A stretch of DNA of 64,000 nt from an uncultured Tateyamaria sp. Its GTDB lineage: Bacteria > Pseudomonadota > Alphaproteobacteria > Rhodobacterales > Rhodobacteraceae. The stretch lies in contig NZ_CANKXW010000005.1 of the NCBI RefSeq assembly GCF_947487805.1, positions 186,001 through 250,000 of the forward strand, read 5' to 3'. Of the stretch, positions 43,660 to 53,293 are shown piece by piece (position 1 is the first letter of the stretch; every line of letters starts with the position of its first letter). A model generated the notes under the pieces. That model made no database searches. It was not told the origin of the DNA and saw only the letters and a program-made list of their open reading frames with translations. A program made the translations under genes and the position numbers.

Positions 43660-44543
43660 GCCGCAGCCCCCCGGCGTTGCGCTTCTCCACCCGTGGTGGC
43701 CTGACCGCGGGTCAGCCGGGTCATCAATCGCGACAGGATCTTTTCCGACCCCCAGGTCATGAACAGGTAAAACACCAGCAGGGCGAGGAAATACCACATT
43801 CGCCAGTCGCCATGCGGGTAAGCGGTGAACCGGGCCGTCTTGGTCCCGCCCAACTCGCGCGCCCAATAGACGACATCCTCGATCCCCAGCAGGAACAACA
43901 AAGGCGTCGCCTTGATCAACACTTGCCACAGGTTCGACAGGCCGGGCAGGGCATAAACCCACATCTGCGGCACGAGGATGCGCCAGAATGTTTGGCGCGG
44001 CGACATGCCATAGGCCTCCGCCGTCTCCAGCTGCGCCTTGGGCACCGCGCGCATCGCGCCAAAAATCACGTTGGCCGCAAAGGCACCAAAAACCAACGCA
44101 AAGGTGACCACAGCCAGCCCGAACGCATAGGTCTGATGCACCGCTTGCGGGGCCGTGCCCAGTGGCAGCTTGGCCTGCGGACAAACCAGAAAATCATTGC
44201 CCTGCCGGATCGGATCGGTCCAGTCGGGGCACAGCGCCTGATGGCGCAGCCATTCGAACCCCTGATCGAGGGCGATGACAAAAAACAGGAAAAACGCGAT
44301 ATCCGGCACGCCGCGCACCACCGCGATATACCCCTTGCCCAACCAGGACACCGGCGCGATGGACGACCGCGCCGACATCGCGCCGAAAAACCCAAAGGCG
44401 AGCGCAACAGGGGCCGTGACGGCCAGAATGCCGATCACCTTCAAAAAGCTCAGATAGAACGAAAAATGCACCCCCGTGGTGAGGTAGCAGCTTAACCAGC
44501 GCAGGCGGTCAAGCGCATCGGGATCGGTGCAATAGGAGAACAT
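43656..44543 (-). CDS. polar amino-acid-type ABC transporter permease 1
   Basis: Inner-membrane permease of 295 residues of the HisQ/OccQ class, EAA loop ETAEAYGMSPRQTFWRILVP. A periplasmic insertion (about 100-145, with CPDWTDPIRQGNDFLVCPQA) holds two cysteines and is larger than in canonical members. Coupled by ATGA overlap to permease 2. Follows the binding-protein gene after 45 bases. Confidence 0.9.
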   Translation of the reverse strand: MFSYCTDPDALDRLRWLSCYLTTGVHFSFYLSFLKVIGILAVTAPVALAFGFFGAMSARSSIAPVSWLGKGYIAVVRGVPDIAFFLFFVIALDQGFEWLRHQALCPDWTDPIRQGNDFLVCPQAKLPLGTAPQAVHQTYAFGLAVVTFALVFGAFAANVIFGAMRAVPKAQLETAEAYGMSPRQTFWRILVPQMWVYALPGLSNLWQVLIKATPLLFLLGIEDVVYWARELGGTKTARFTAYPHGDWRMWYFLALLVFYLFMTWGSEKILSRLMTRLTRGQATTGGEAQRRGAAA

Positions 44544-44588
44544 CGTCGAACGGCGGTTGGGCGGGGATGATCCCCGCCCGTGCCTTGA

Positions 44589-45320
44589 TCAATATTGGGC
44601 CGTGCCTTCGCCGAACCACTTGACGAGCAGCGTATTTAGCGTGCCGTCCTCTTTCATCGACGTGATGGCCGCATCGAACTTTTCCTTCAACTCGGTGTCG
44701 CTCTCGCGCAGGCCCATGCCCACACCGCCGCCCAGCGGCACGTCGGGACCGATGAATACCAGATCACCGCCCGATGCCTCGACCAGCGGCGCGAGGTAAT
44801 CGGCATCGGCAAACACGGCGTCTGCCTCGCCGTTGCGCACGGCCGCGACTGTTTCTTCGGGCGTGGCGAATTCAACCAGCGTGGCGGAACCTTCGGCGAT
44901 GTGACCCGCCTGGATCGTGGCCGTCTGGGCCGCGACAACACCGTTTTCCCAATCCGCACCGTCAGAGGCGCCAACATAGGCCGACGCGGTGGGTGGGAAG
45001 TAGTCTTGCGTGAAATCAATGACTTCATCACGTTCGTCTGTGATGCTCATGCCGGCCATGATGGTGTCATAGTTCGACGACACGAGGTTAGGGATAATGC
45101 TGTCCCAGTCGTTTTTGACCCATTCGCAGGTCAGCTCGGCACGCACGCACAACTCGTCGCCCAACTCGCGCTCGAACCCGTCTACGTCGCCCGCGTCATT
45201 GATGAAGTTGTAGGGAGGGTAGGCGCCCTCGGTGCCCATGCGCACAACCGAATGGCCGTCGGCCAGCGCCAGCGTCGCAGTCATCGCAACGGCGACGGTC
45301 GAAAGAAGAATGGATTTCAT
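44589..45320 (-). CDS. family-3 periplasmic solute-binding protein
   Basis: Exported binding protein of 243 residues. Signal peptide (about 1-20, ending LALA) then the family-3 signature GTEGAYPPYNFIND and later DTIMAGMSITDERDEVIDFT. Resembles lysine/arginine/ornithine and octopine/nopaline binding proteins; a substrate with free amino groups (polyamine or basic amino acid derivative) fits the adjacent catabolic genes. Confidence 0.9.
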   Translation of the reverse strand: MKSILLSTVAVAMTATLALADGHSVVRMGTEGAYPPYNFINDAGDVDGFERELGDELCVRAELTCEWVKNDWDSIIPNLVSSNYDTIMAGMSITDERDEVIDFTQDYFPPTASAYVGASDGADWENGVVAAQTATIQAGHIAEGSATLVEFATPEETVAAVRNGEADAVFADADYLAPLVEASGGDLVFIGPDVPLGGGVGMGLRESDTELKEKFDAAITSMKEDGTLNTLLVKWFGEGTAQY

Positions 45321-45346
45321 GAGTGATACTCCCGTTTTTTTTTGGT

Positions 45347-46120
45347 TTACGCGGCGTGGGTCGCAGAAAGGAACCCGCGCAGACGTTCTGATTTGGGCGC
45401 GCCGAACAGCGTGTCGGGCGGGCCCTGTTCCTCGATCAGCCCCTGATGCAGAAACACGACGTGATCGCTCACATCATGGGCCAGTTTCATGTCATGCGTC
45501 ACGATCAGCATTGTACGCCCTTCGGCGGCCAGATCCTTGATCACCTTGACGACTTCCTGTTCCAGTTCCGGATCAAGTGCGCTGGTGGGCTCATCAAACA
45601 GCAGCGCCTCAGGTTCCATGCACAAAGCGCGCGCGATGGCCGCGCGCTGCTGCTGGCCGCCGGACAGTTGGGCCGGATACACGTCGCATTTGTCGCCGAT
45701 ACCGACCTTGTCCAGATAGGCCCGCGCCGCCGTTTCGACCTCTGCCGGATCACGGCGCAGCACGGTCACCGGGGCTTCCATCACGTTTTGCAGGATGGTC
45801 ATGTGGGCCCACAGATTGAACTGTTGGAACACCATCGACAGGTTGGTGCGGATGCGCAGCACCTGTTTGGGGTCCGAAGGCCGCCGCCCGTGGCCGCCGC
45901 CTTTCCAGGTCACCGGCTCCCCCTTAAAGGTCACATCGCCCTGTTGGCTGTCTTCCAAAAGGTTGCAGCACCGCAGCAGGGTCGACTTGCCAGACCCGGA
46001 CGACCCGATCAGCGACACGACATCCCCGCGTTTGGCCGCGATATCAACACCTTTAAGCACTTCAAGCGCGCCATAGGCCTTGTGGAGGTTGCGGATTTCG
46101 ATAACGGGTTGGTCGGTCAA
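45347..46120 (-). CDS. polar amino-acid-type ABC transporter ATP-binding protein
   Basis: ATPase of 257 residues energising the importer. Walker A is GSSGSGKST (about 38-46), signature LSGGQQQR, Walker [14 protein letters not shown] and switch His in VTHDMK. A stretch [20 protein letters not shown] is an insertion seen in some HisP homologues. It is the first gene of the eight-gene colinear set, with an inverted repeat in the upstream region. Confidence 0.93.
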   Translation of the reverse strand: MTDQPVIEIRNLHKAYGALEVLKGVDIAAKRGDVVSLIGSSGSGKSTLLRCCNLLEDSQQGDVTFKGEPVTWKGGGHGRRPSDPKQVLRIRTNLSMVFQQFNLWAHMTILQNVMEAPVTVLRRDPAEVETAARAYLDKVGIGDKCDVYPAQLSGGQQQRAAIARALCMEPEALLFDEPTSALDPELEQEVVKVIKDLAAEGRTMLIVTHDMKLAHDVSDHVVFLHQGLIEEQGPPDTLFGAPKSERLRGFLSATHAA

Positions 46121-46213
46121 GGGGCACGCCGCGCTGAAGATGGTCAGCGGATATAAGGGCGCAAATTCTGGCCCGAGTCCACGGGCAATTCGCCTGTTTT
46201 GGACCGCAGTTGC

Positions 46214-46243
46214 CCAATTTGACGCCGGGTGACGCCGAATTGG
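46214..46243. promoter_or_regulatory. inverted repeat upstream of the ABC-catabolic operon
   Basis: CCAATT (46214-46219) and AATTGG (46238-46243) bracket two copies of TGACGCCG in direct repeat. The block lies about 95 bases before the ATPase start and directly after the stop of the PhnD-like gene. Possible operator; no factor can be named. Confidence 0.35.
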
Positions 46244-46981
46244 TCACGGCATGGCGGGAATGGGCAGGGCGCGATAGGTTTCGGACGGGATTCTGACCAA
46301 CCCCTTTAGGAACAGGATATCCCGGTCCACCTGGGGCATCTTCGAGATGGCAAGTGTTACCGCGCGGGCGATCGGGGCTGGGTCGCGCCCCTTGGCGGTG
46401 ATCAACGGCAGACCGGGTGTCGGTTCGGTGCGCATGAACGTCTCGAGCCCTTGAGCAACGTCCGGGTGCGCATGTTCCCACATCATGTAGGTGATGGCAT
46501 CAATGCCTGCGTAATCCGCGTCCTGCGTCAGGACGGATTCCATGGAGGCCACATGCGCACCGGTCTGCAAAGTCGCGCCGGGGCGCATGTTCAGCGCCGC
46601 GAGGGCGGCGCAAGGCGCGGCCCACCCCGATTGCGAAAGACCATCGTTATAGGCCAACACACCTGTTCGTCCGAGGTCCCGCAGGCTGCGTGGATCGCCT
46701 TTGCGGCGGATGACATAGCTGTAGTAGTACCCCGCCGGGCACTCGCGCAGACCGTAATCCGGCGTGCCCACCAACGTCACCTGATCATAAAGCCGCGCGC
46801 GGTAGGGCAGGCCACAGGTCTGCGCCAAAAGCAGATCCGGCGATTGCCAGATGCCCCAACTGTCGTCTGATGGATCAAGCTGCGCAGGACCGTCCCCCAG
46901 GTTGGCGCGAATGGCAGCCCAGAGGCGATCATGTGCAGCGGCGGCATGCGGCATGGCGTACATGCCGAGCGATGCGATCAT
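46244..46981 (-). CDS. PhnD-like phosphate/phosphonate binding-protein-fold protein without signal peptide
   Basis: Protein of 245 residues with the periplasmic-binding fold of the PhnD/SsuA-like type (SLGMYAMPHAAAAHDRLWAA, GTPDYGLRECPAGYYYSYVI, VLAYNDGLSQSGWAAPCAAL). The N-terminus has no signal peptide, so it is either cytoplasmic or starts elsewhere; no upstream in-frame exporting sequence was seen. Its ATG overlaps the stop of a TerB-like gene by four bases, tying it to an operon with two TerB-like genes and RlmJ. Role unknown. Confidence 0.72.
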   Translation of the reverse strand: MIASLGMYAMPHAAAAHDRLWAAIRANLGDGPAQLDPSDDSWGIWQSPDLLLAQTCGLPYRARLYDQVTLVGTPDYGLRECPAGYYYSYVIRRKGDPRSLRDLGRTGVLAYNDGLSQSGWAAPCAALAALNMRPGATLQTGAHVASMESVLTQDADYAGIDAITYMMWEHAHPDVAQGLETFMRTEPTPGLPLITAKGRDPAPIARAVTLAISKMPQVDRDILFLKGLVRIPSETYRALPIPAMP

Positions 46982-47412
46982 CCGCCGACCCGTTGGCGTG
47001 CCATCGCGCTGTCCGGATCGGACACGCCCAGCAAGTTGGCGACCAGTCGCAAAAGCGCGTCCTCTTCCTTGGCGCGCTGCCCATCTGCGAGAACGACCTT
47101 CCACAAGGCTTCAATCACCGCGAGGCGATCTTCATAGGCCACCGCATCCTTGATGGCACGGGTAAAGCGTACGGTGTCGGGCGCCTCTTCCTCCATCGCT
47201 TCGGCTTCGGCGCGCAACACATTGGCATCGCTTGCAGAAAGCCCATAGCGATCCTGGGTGATCTGATCGATCAACGCGCGTTCATCGCCGCTGTAATGGT
47301 TGTCGGATCGCGCCACGCGTACCAGCAGTGCCGTCAATGCGAGCCGCGCATCCGCATCGGCGATGGGCGCGGGGTCGGGCTGGATCAGCCGCTTAAGAAG
47401 GTCTTGGAACAT
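46978..47412 (-). CDS. TerB-like tellurite-resistance-family protein (copy 1)
   Basis: Helical protein of 144 residues of the TerB/COG4103 group. RLALTALLVRVARSDNHYSG begins the domain with the acidic-residue pattern typical of the family, and LWKVVLADGQRAKEEDALL is the second half. Related in sequence to the next upstream gene, so the pair is a duplication. Function in alphaproteobacteria is unknown; tellurite resistance is a family name only. Confidence 0.8.
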   Translation of the reverse strand: MFQDLLKRLIQPDPAPIADADARLALTALLVRVARSDNHYSGDERALIDQITQDRYGLSASDANVLRAEAEAMEEEAPDTVRFTRAIKDAVAYEDRLAVIEALWKVVLADGQRAKEEDALLRLVANLLGVSDPDSAMARQRVGG

Positions 47413-47439
47413 GGGCGTTATATATGGGCTGCGGCGGGA

Positions 47440-47871
47440 TTAGCCAAGCGCCCGCGCCTTGATGTCGGCGCTGTCCTTGGGCGTGATGCCGAGTGCCGCC
47501 TCGATGTCATGCAGGGTTGCTTCTTCGATGGCGGCGTGTTCGCCGTCCGCCAACAACACCTGCCACATGGCAAATGCCAGCCCGAGCCTATCGGCATAGG
47601 GAACTGATTCCCTTAGGATTTCAGCATATTCCGACGTGCCCTGCGCGTGCCGCTCGAGCGCCTCGCAGGTGGCGCGCAGCTTGGCCGCGTCCAGCGGTTT
47701 GAGATCAAATGTGCCCGACAGGATCTTGTCGATGGCGGCCACCTCGGGCGCCTGGTAATCCCGATCTGACATGGCAATCCGAACCAGCAAGGCGCCAAGC
47801 GCCAGTTGGGGCGTGGGGTCGGGCAAGGGTTTGGTTTCTTTCGGTCTTTTGGGAAACAGGCGTTCAAACAT
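47440..47871 (-). CDS. TerB-like tellurite-resistance-family protein (copy 2)
   Basis: Helical protein of 143 residues, paralogous to copy 1. QLALGALLVRIAMSDRDYQA and MWQVLLADGEHAAIEEATL align with the same blocks. A GTG at 47880 overlapping the rlmJ stop could add three residues. Cotranscribed with rlmJ upstream and the second TerB downstream. Confidence 0.8.
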   Translation of the reverse strand: MFERLFPKRPKETKPLPDPTPQLALGALLVRIAMSDRDYQAPEVAAIDKILSGTFDLKPLDAAKLRATCEALERHAQGTSEYAEILRESVPYADRLGLAFAMWQVLLADGEHAAIEEATLHDIEAALGITPKDSADIKARALG

Positions 47872-47876
47872 GGGTA

Positions 47877-48650
47877 TCACTTCAGTTGGTCAAAGCGATT
47901 TTTCAGCTTTGCGGCCTCTGCTGCAAGACCAAAGGGCGGTCGAATGACAAACATCCCCGACCCGATCATTCCGTGACCGGGGCGGGCAGGTGGAAAGCGG
48001 ACCTCGTGACGCAACGCATCTGGATGATCTTTCGCAAGTGCTTTCAACATGTTGTCATGCGCACCTGACATGAGGATCGGATACCAGAGCGCGATGATCC
48101 CTACATTCCACGCCCGTACAAATTTTTTGATGTGCTGCGGGATGCTGACATAGTCGTCCTTGATCTCGAAACTGGGGTCGATCAGCATCAGACCCCGGCG
48201 TGGCGTCGGAGGCAGCATTCCATGCGCCATGTCAAAACCGTTGATGCGCCGACAGGTGGCGGTGGGCAGCGCCAGTTCCAGCGCGTTGTGTTCGGCCGGA
48301 TGCAGTTCGGCGATGGTGATCGTGTCCGTGTCACGCAGTCGCTGCACCGCGATTTTCGGAGATCCGGGATAGGCGTTTTCCCCTGCTTCTTCCGCCGTTT
48401 GCCGCAACGATTTCATGTAGGGGTGGGCGTGGTCAAACCAATGCCGGACGCGCGCAATTCCGCGTGCGGCCTCGCCCGTCTTGATGGCTTCCGCCGCGCC
48501 CAGATCATAGAGCGCCCGCCCGCCATGGGTTTCGATATAGCTTACCGGCTTGTCCTTGGCGGTGAGGTAGTCGAGCATCCAGGCAAGCAGGCTGTGCTTG
48601 TGCACATCGGCCAGATTGCCGGCGTGATAGATATGTTGGTAACTCAGCAT
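47877..48650 (-). CDS. rlmJ: 23S rRNA (adenine-2030-N6)-methyltransferase
   Basis: Methylates A2030 of 23S rRNA. Starts MLSYQHIYHAGNLADVHKHS, the family N-terminus with the conserved HAGN..D..KH, and has IDPSFE as the catalytic DPPF/DPSF-type motif with ALWYPI following. Length 257 residues is typical (about 280). Leads the operon with the TerB-like genes; the association is by position only. Confidence 0.9.
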   Translation of the reverse strand: MLSYQHIYHAGNLADVHKHSLLAWMLDYLTAKDKPVSYIETHGGRALYDLGAAEAIKTGEAARGIARVRHWFDHAHPYMKSLRQTAEEAGENAYPGSPKIAVQRLRDTDTITIAELHPAEHNALELALPTATCRRINGFDMAHGMLPPTPRRGLMLIDPSFEIKDDYVSIPQHIKKFVRAWNVGIIALWYPILMSGAHDNMLKALAKDHPDALRHEVRFPPARPGHGMIGSGMFVIRPPFGLAAEAAKLKNRFDQLK

Positions 48651-48741
48651 GGGGACGGGTGTAGCGAATTGCCGCCCATGCGCAACCACGCGACAGGTTT
48701 CGAGGTTTCGCGCGCTACGATTTGCGCCGTAAAGTGCAGAA

Positions 48742-49716
48742 ATGAAACGGATGCTCAAATGGGTGCTTGCGGTCGCCGGGTGCGCTGCGGTTGCGCTTTG
48801 GGTGGCCAACACGTCGCTCTTTATATCAACCGACGCGCACCAGACGCGGCTGATCGCTCATCGCGGAGTGCATCAGATCTATGTTGGGACGGACCGCTCC
48901 AGCGATTCCTGCCACGCGGCACCGGTGGCACCCACTACCCACGGGTTCATCGAAAACACGCGCGCCTCGATGCAAGAAGCGTTCCGGCTGGGTGCTGACG
49001 TGGTGGAATTGGATGTGCATCTGACCTCGGACAATGTGTTCGCGGTGTTTCACGACTGGACACTTGATTGCCGCACGAATGGCGCGGGCGTCACGCATAA
49101 ACAGGATTTCGCAACGCTTGTGGCCCTCGACGTCGCTTACAACATTGACGACGGGACGGGACAGTTCCCGCTGCGCGGCACAGGTGTGGGGCTGATGCCG
49201 TCCTTGACCCAAGTGCTGGATGCGGAGATGGGCGGGCAGTTTCTCGTGAATTTCAAAAGCCGTCGCGCCGAGGACGGCACCGCATTGGCGCAAGTGCTGT
49301 CAGATCCTGCGTATCGGGATCAGATCTTTGGCGTATATGGCGGCGCGCCGCCCACCCGTGCCGCGATGGATCACACACCGGGCTTGCGCGGGTTTGACCG
49401 GGCCTCGATCAAGGGATGTTTGCTGGACTACGCCCTGCGCGGGTGGAGTGGCCGGGTGCCGGACAGCTGCCATAACACAATGGTCCTCGTGCCGCAGAAT
49501 TACGCCGGATTCCTATGGGGTTGGCCGCACAGGTTCACGCAAAGGCTCAAATCCGTCGGCACGGATGTGATCCTCATCGGGCCCTATGACGGATCCGGGT
49601 TCACCAGCGGGATAGACGACACGACACAAGCGCGCCGCGTGCCCACGGACTTTGACGGCTATGTCTGGACCAACCGGATCGAGGACATGGGCCCGCTGCT
49701 GCGCGCGATGGATTGA
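48742..49716 (+). CDS. glycerophosphodiester phosphodiesterase family protein
   Basis: Exported or membrane-anchored GDPD-type TIM barrel of 324 residues. Hydrophobic N-terminus (about 5-27), HRG at 40-42, ENT with the metal-binding Glu near 75, ELDVHLTSDN and FHDWTLD completing the catalytic His, Glu and Asp. It hydrolyses glycerophosphodiesters in related proteins. A Cys-containing insertion lies between HRG and ENT. Confidence 0.88.
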   Translation: MKRMLKWVLAVAGCAAVALWVANTSLFISTDAHQTRLIAHRGVHQIYVGTDRSSDSCHAAPVAPTTHGFIENTRASMQEAFRLGADVVELDVHLTSDNVFAVFHDWTLDCRTNGAGVTHKQDFATLVALDVAYNIDDGTGQFPLRGTGVGLMPSLTQVLDAEMGGQFLVNFKSRRAEDGTALAQVLSDPAYRDQIFGVYGGAPPTRAAMDHTPGLRGFDRASIKGCLLDYALRGWSGRVPDSCHNTMVLVPQNYAGFLWGWPHRFTQRLKSVGTDVILIGPYDGSGFTSGIDDTTQARRVPTDFDGYVWTNRIEDMGPLLRAMD

Positions 49717-49722
49717 GCAGGC

Positions 49723-51366
49723 TCAGACCAGCCGCGACACATCCCGTGCCGCGCGCACAAAGTCCTGAAACAGCGGGTGGGGCGCAAACGGCTTTGACTT
49801 CAGTTCCGGGTGGAACTGGACACCGATGAACCACGGATGGTCCGGCCATTCCACGATCTCGGGCAGGCGGCCATCCGGGGACATGCCCGAAAACCGCATC
49901 CCGGCCTTTTCAAGCTGTTCGCGGTACTTGATGTCCACCTCGTAACGGTGGCGGTGACGTTCGTCGATCGCCGTGGTGCCATAGACTTCGGCCACCCGCG
50001 TGCCGTCGCCCAGCACCGCGTCATAGGCACCAAGGCGCATGGTGCCGCCCTTGTCGTCGCCCACCTTGCGTTCGACCTTGTGATTGCCCTGCACCCATTC
50101 CTTGAGGTGATAGACCACCGGCTCGAACCGTTTCTTGCCCGCCTCGTGGTCAAATTCCTCCGACCCGGCGGTCGACAGACCGGCCACGTTGCGCGCAGCC
50201 TCGATCACGGCCATCTGCATGCCGAGGCAGATGCCCAGATAGGGCACCTTGTGCGTGCGCGCGAACTCGGCCGCCTTGATCTTGCCCTCGGTGCCGCGCT
50301 CGCCGAACCCGCCGGGCACGAGGATCGCGTGAAACCCTTCGAGATGCGGGGCCGGGTCCTCGCGATCAAAAAGCTCCGCATCCACCCACTCGACCTTGAC
50401 CCGCACGCGGTTGGCCATGCCGCCATGGGTCAGTGCCTCGGCGATGGACTTATACGCGTCTTCGAGCTGGGTGTATTTGCCGACGATGGCGACCTTCACT
50501 TCGCCTTCGGCGTTGTGAATGCGGTCGGAGACGTCTTCCCACTTTGACAGATCCGGTTTGGGCGCGGGCGAGATCTGGAACGCATCCAGCACGGCCTGAT
50601 CCATCCCTTCGCGGTGATAGGCGAGCGGCGCGTCGTAGATCGTCGACAAATCCTGCGCGGCGATCACGGATTCAGGGCGCACATTGCAGAACAGCGCCAG
50701 CTTCTCGCGTTCCTTGACGGGGATCGGCCCTTCGGACCGGCAGACAAGGATATCCGGCGCGATCCCGATGGAGCGCAGCTCCTTGACCGAGTGCTGTGTG
50801 GGCTTGGTCTTCAGCTCGCCGCTGGCCTTGATGTAGGGCAGGAGCGTCAGGTGCATAAAGATGCACTGCCCGCGCGGCTTGTCCTGGCTGAACTGGCGGA
50901 TGGCCTCGAAAAACGGCAGGCCCTCGATGTCACCCACCGTGCCGCCGATCTCGCACAGCATGAAATCGACCTCATCATCGCCGATATTGATGAAATCCTT
51001 GATCTCGTTCGTGACGTGGGGGATCACCTGAATGGTCTTGCCCAGATAGTCGCCGCGCCGCTCTTTCTCGAGGACGGTGGAATAGACGCGGCCCGAGGAT
51101 ACGGAATCGGTCTTGCGCGCGGCGACGCCGGTGAACCGTTCATAATGGCCCAGATCCAGGTCGGTTTCCGCACCATCATCCGTCACGAACACTTCGCCAT
51201 GTTCGAACGGTGACATCGTGCCTGGATCGACATTCAGATAGGGGTCAAGCTTGCGCAATCGCACGGAAAAGCCGCGGGCCTGCAACAATGCCCCGAGCGC
51301 CGCAGAGGCGAGGCCCTTGCCAAGCGATGATACAACGCCACCGGTGATGAAAATATAGCGCGCCAT
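49723..51366 (-). CDS. pyrG: CTP synthase
   Basis: Amidates UTP to CTP with glutamine. 547 residues, full length: N-terminal synthase domain beginning [20 protein letters not shown], and C-terminal class I amidotransferase domain with the nucleophile Cys in LGICLGMQ and His/Glu in [10 protein letters not shown]. Downstream of secG on the same strand, an arrangement widely conserved in alphaproteobacteria. Confidence 0.97.
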   Translation of the reverse strand: MARYIFITGGVVSSLGKGLASAALGALLQARGFSVRLRKLDPYLNVDPGTMSPFEHGEVFVTDDGAETDLDLGHYERFTGVAARKTDSVSSGRVYSTVLEKERRGDYLGKTIQVIPHVTNEIKDFINIGDDEVDFMLCEIGGTVGDIEGLPFFEAIRQFSQDKPRGQCIFMHLTLLPYIKASGELKTKPTQHSVKELRSIGIAPDILVCRSEGPIPVKEREKLALFCNVRPESVIAAQDLSTIYDAPLAYHREGMDQAVLDAFQISPAPKPDLSKWEDVSDRIHNAEGEVKVAIVGKYTQLEDAYKSIAEALTHGGMANRVRVKVEWVDAELFDREDPAPHLEGFHAILVPGGFGERGTEGKIKAAEFARTHKVPYLGICLGMQMAVIEAARNVAGLSTAGSEEFDHEAGKKRFEPVVYHLKEWVQGNHKVERKVGDDKGGTMRLGAYDAVLGDGTRVAEVYGTTAIDERHRHRYEVDIKYREQLEKAGMRFSGMSPDGRLPEIVEWPDHPWFIGVQFHPELKSKPFAPHPLFQDFVRAARDVSRLV

Positions 51367-51524
51367 GTGCTGCGGTCTCCCGTGGTTCAGTCTGGCCCAA
51401 GGCCGGATGCAGGATACGCGACAAAGCGTTCCCCACGGGACCTCAGTATAACAGGATTCGGTTCACAAGGGCAAGGATGCCGCAACATGATGTTGCGACA
51501 TTGGCCATACCCTCAATATTTCGT

Positions 51525-51893
51525 TCAGTCGGCGCTGGGCACCAATGGCGCATTGTCCCCGGCCGAGGGGGGCAGCAGGTCGCCGCCCGGTGGCACCAGG
51601 TCGTTCGACGGTGCGTTTTGCGCAGGCGGGGTGATGCCCAGCTGGTCGATCACCGATGTCCCGGATGCGTTCTGCGCGGCAAAGATGGTCAGTGTCATCG
51701 ACGTGATGATGAACCCGATGGCCAGGAGCCAGGTGACCTTGGACAGGGCTGTTGCCGCTGCACGCCCGGTCATGGCACCGCCACCGCCGCCGCCGCCCAT
51801 ACCCAGACCGCCCCCTTCGGAACGCTGCATCAGCACCACGGCGACAAGGCCGAGGGCGAGGATCAGGTGGACGATAAGAACGACGTTTTCCAT
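51525..51893 (-). CDS. secG: preprotein translocase subunit SecG
   Basis: Small inner-membrane component of the Sec channel, 122 residues. [20 protein letters not shown] is the first transmembrane segment and a second follows at about 50-72; between them the conserved [10 protein letters not shown] and a glycine run. The C-terminal Pro/Asn-rich tail is typical of alphaproteobacterial SecG. pyrG lies 158 bases downstream. Confidence 0.93.
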   Translation of the reverse strand: MENVVLIVHLILALGLVAVVLMQRSEGGGLGMGGGGGGGAMTGRAAATALSKVTWLLAIGFIITSMTLTIFAAQNASGTSVIDQLGITPPAQNAPSNDLVPPGGDLLPPSAGDNAPLVPSAD

Positions 51894-52010
51894 GCGAGGG
51901 GTTGCCCTTCGTGCTGCGCGATGGGCGGTATCTATGCAAGAATGCGGGCCGGGGCAAGTGGGCCTTTGGGGGACTGGACAATTGTGCGGCACGCGGCCCA
52001 TGATCCGGCC

Positions 52011-52622
52011 ATGCCACATGATCATCACGACCACCCGCACAGCCTGCTGCCCTCCGATCCCGCTCTGCGGGTCAAGGCGCTCGAGACGATTCTGACCCAA
52101 AAGGGGCTGGTCGATCCCGCCGCACTGGACGAGATCATTGACACATACGAAAACCGCATTGGTCCCAAGAATGGCGCGCATGTGGTGGCGCGGGCCTGGT
52201 CCGATGCGGCATTCCGCGCAGCCCTTCTGGCGGATGCGGATCCGGTGCTGGCCGAAATGGGCTATTACGGGCGGCAGGGCGAACATATGGTCGTCGTGGA
52301 AAATACAGGTGACGTGCACAACATGGTCGTGTGCACGCTGTGTTCCTGCTATCCGTGGCCGCTGCTTGGTATTCCGCCGGGCTGGTACAAATCCGACGCC
52401 TACCGTGCCCGTGCGGTGCGCGAGCCCCGCAAGGTGCTGTCCGAATTCGGCGTGACATTGCCGCAGGATACATCCGTGCGCGTATGGGATTCGACGGCAG
52501 AGGTGCGCTATCTCGTGCTGCCGCAACGCCCCGCCGGCACCGACGGGATGGACGAAGCCGCGCTGATGGATCTGGTCACACGCGACAGCATGATCGGCTG
52601 CGGACTGGCGGTGGCCCCGTGA
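52011..52622 (+). CDS. nthA: nitrile hydratase alpha subunit, cobalt type
   Basis: Metal-bearing subunit of the enzyme that hydrates nitriles to amides, 203 residues. The metal-binding motif VCTLCSC (Cys108, Cys111, Cys113; the first and third-position thiols become oxidised) has Thr rather than Ser at the second position, the mark of cobalt-type enzymes. The first ten residues [10 protein letters not shown] are very His-rich, which could help capture metal. The GTG start of the beta gene overlaps the alpha stop by four bases. Confidence 0.9.
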   Translation: MPHDHHDHPHSLLPSDPALRVKALETILTQKGLVDPAALDEIIDTYENRIGPKNGAHVVARAWSDAAFRAALLADADPVLAEMGYYGRQGEHMVVVENTGDVHNMVVCTLCSCYPWPLLGIPPGWYKSDAYRARAVREPRKVLSEFGVTLPQDTSVRVWDSTAEVRYLVLPQRPAGTDGMDEAALMDLVTRDSMIGCGLAVAP

Positions 52623-53293
52623 CCCGGCCCCACGATATGGGAGGACGGTTCGGCGACGGGCCCGTCACGCCAGAGGCCGAAGAGGTCCGTTTTCACGCCG
52701 ACTGGCATCCGCGCGCACTGGCGCTGACACTTGCATCGGGCAGTCTGGGGCTTTGGAACATCGACACCTCCCGCCACGCCCGTGAGGCACTCGCGCCCAA
52801 GGACTACGCCCGCTTTGCCTATTATGAGAAATGGATCGCGGCACTGGCCGATCTGCTGGTGGCCAAGGGCGCGCTTTCCCGCGCGGAACTGGCCGAGGGG
52901 CGGGCCATGGGCAACAGTGATCTGGCAGCAAAACGGCTGCCGGCCAGCGCCGTTGCAGCTGTTCTGGCCAAGGGCGGCCCGGCCACGCGGGGTGGGGGCC
53001 CCGCCGCCACGTTCACACCCGGCGACCGGGTGACGGTGCGCGCGCACGCGGAAAATATGGTGGTGGCAGGCGGTCACACACGGCTTCCCGCCTATCTCGC
53101 GGGGCACACGGGCGTCATCCTGCGCCACCACGGCACCCATGTCCTGCCCGACAGCGCCGCACACGGGCAGGGCGAGGCGCCCGAGCCGCTCTATGCCGTG
53201 GCCTTTCGCGCCGCCGACCTCTGGGCGCATCCCGAACATGCAGGTGACGAGGTCGTGGCCGACCTCTGGCAAAGCTACCTGACCCGCGCATGA
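52619..53293 (+). CDS. nthB: nitrile hydratase beta subunit
   Basis: Partner subunit of 224 residues. N-terminus [15 protein letters not shown] and the internal [14 protein letters not shown] are conserved in beta subunits, and the SH3-like C-terminal half ([28 protein letters not shown]) closes the alpha-beta active site. The gene starts with GTG overlapping the alpha stop and ends overlapping the accessory gene by four bases. Confidence 0.9.
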   Translation: MTRPHDMGGRFGDGPVTPEAEEVRFHADWHPRALALTLASGSLGLWNIDTSRHAREALAPKDYARFAYYEKWIAALADLLVAKGALSRAELAEGRAMGNSDLAAKRLPASAVAAVLAKGGPATRGGGPAATFTPGDRVTVRAHAENMVVAGGHTRLPAYLAGHTGVILRHHGTHVLPDSAAHGQGEAPEPLYAVAFRAADLWAHPEHAGDEVVADLWQSYLTRA

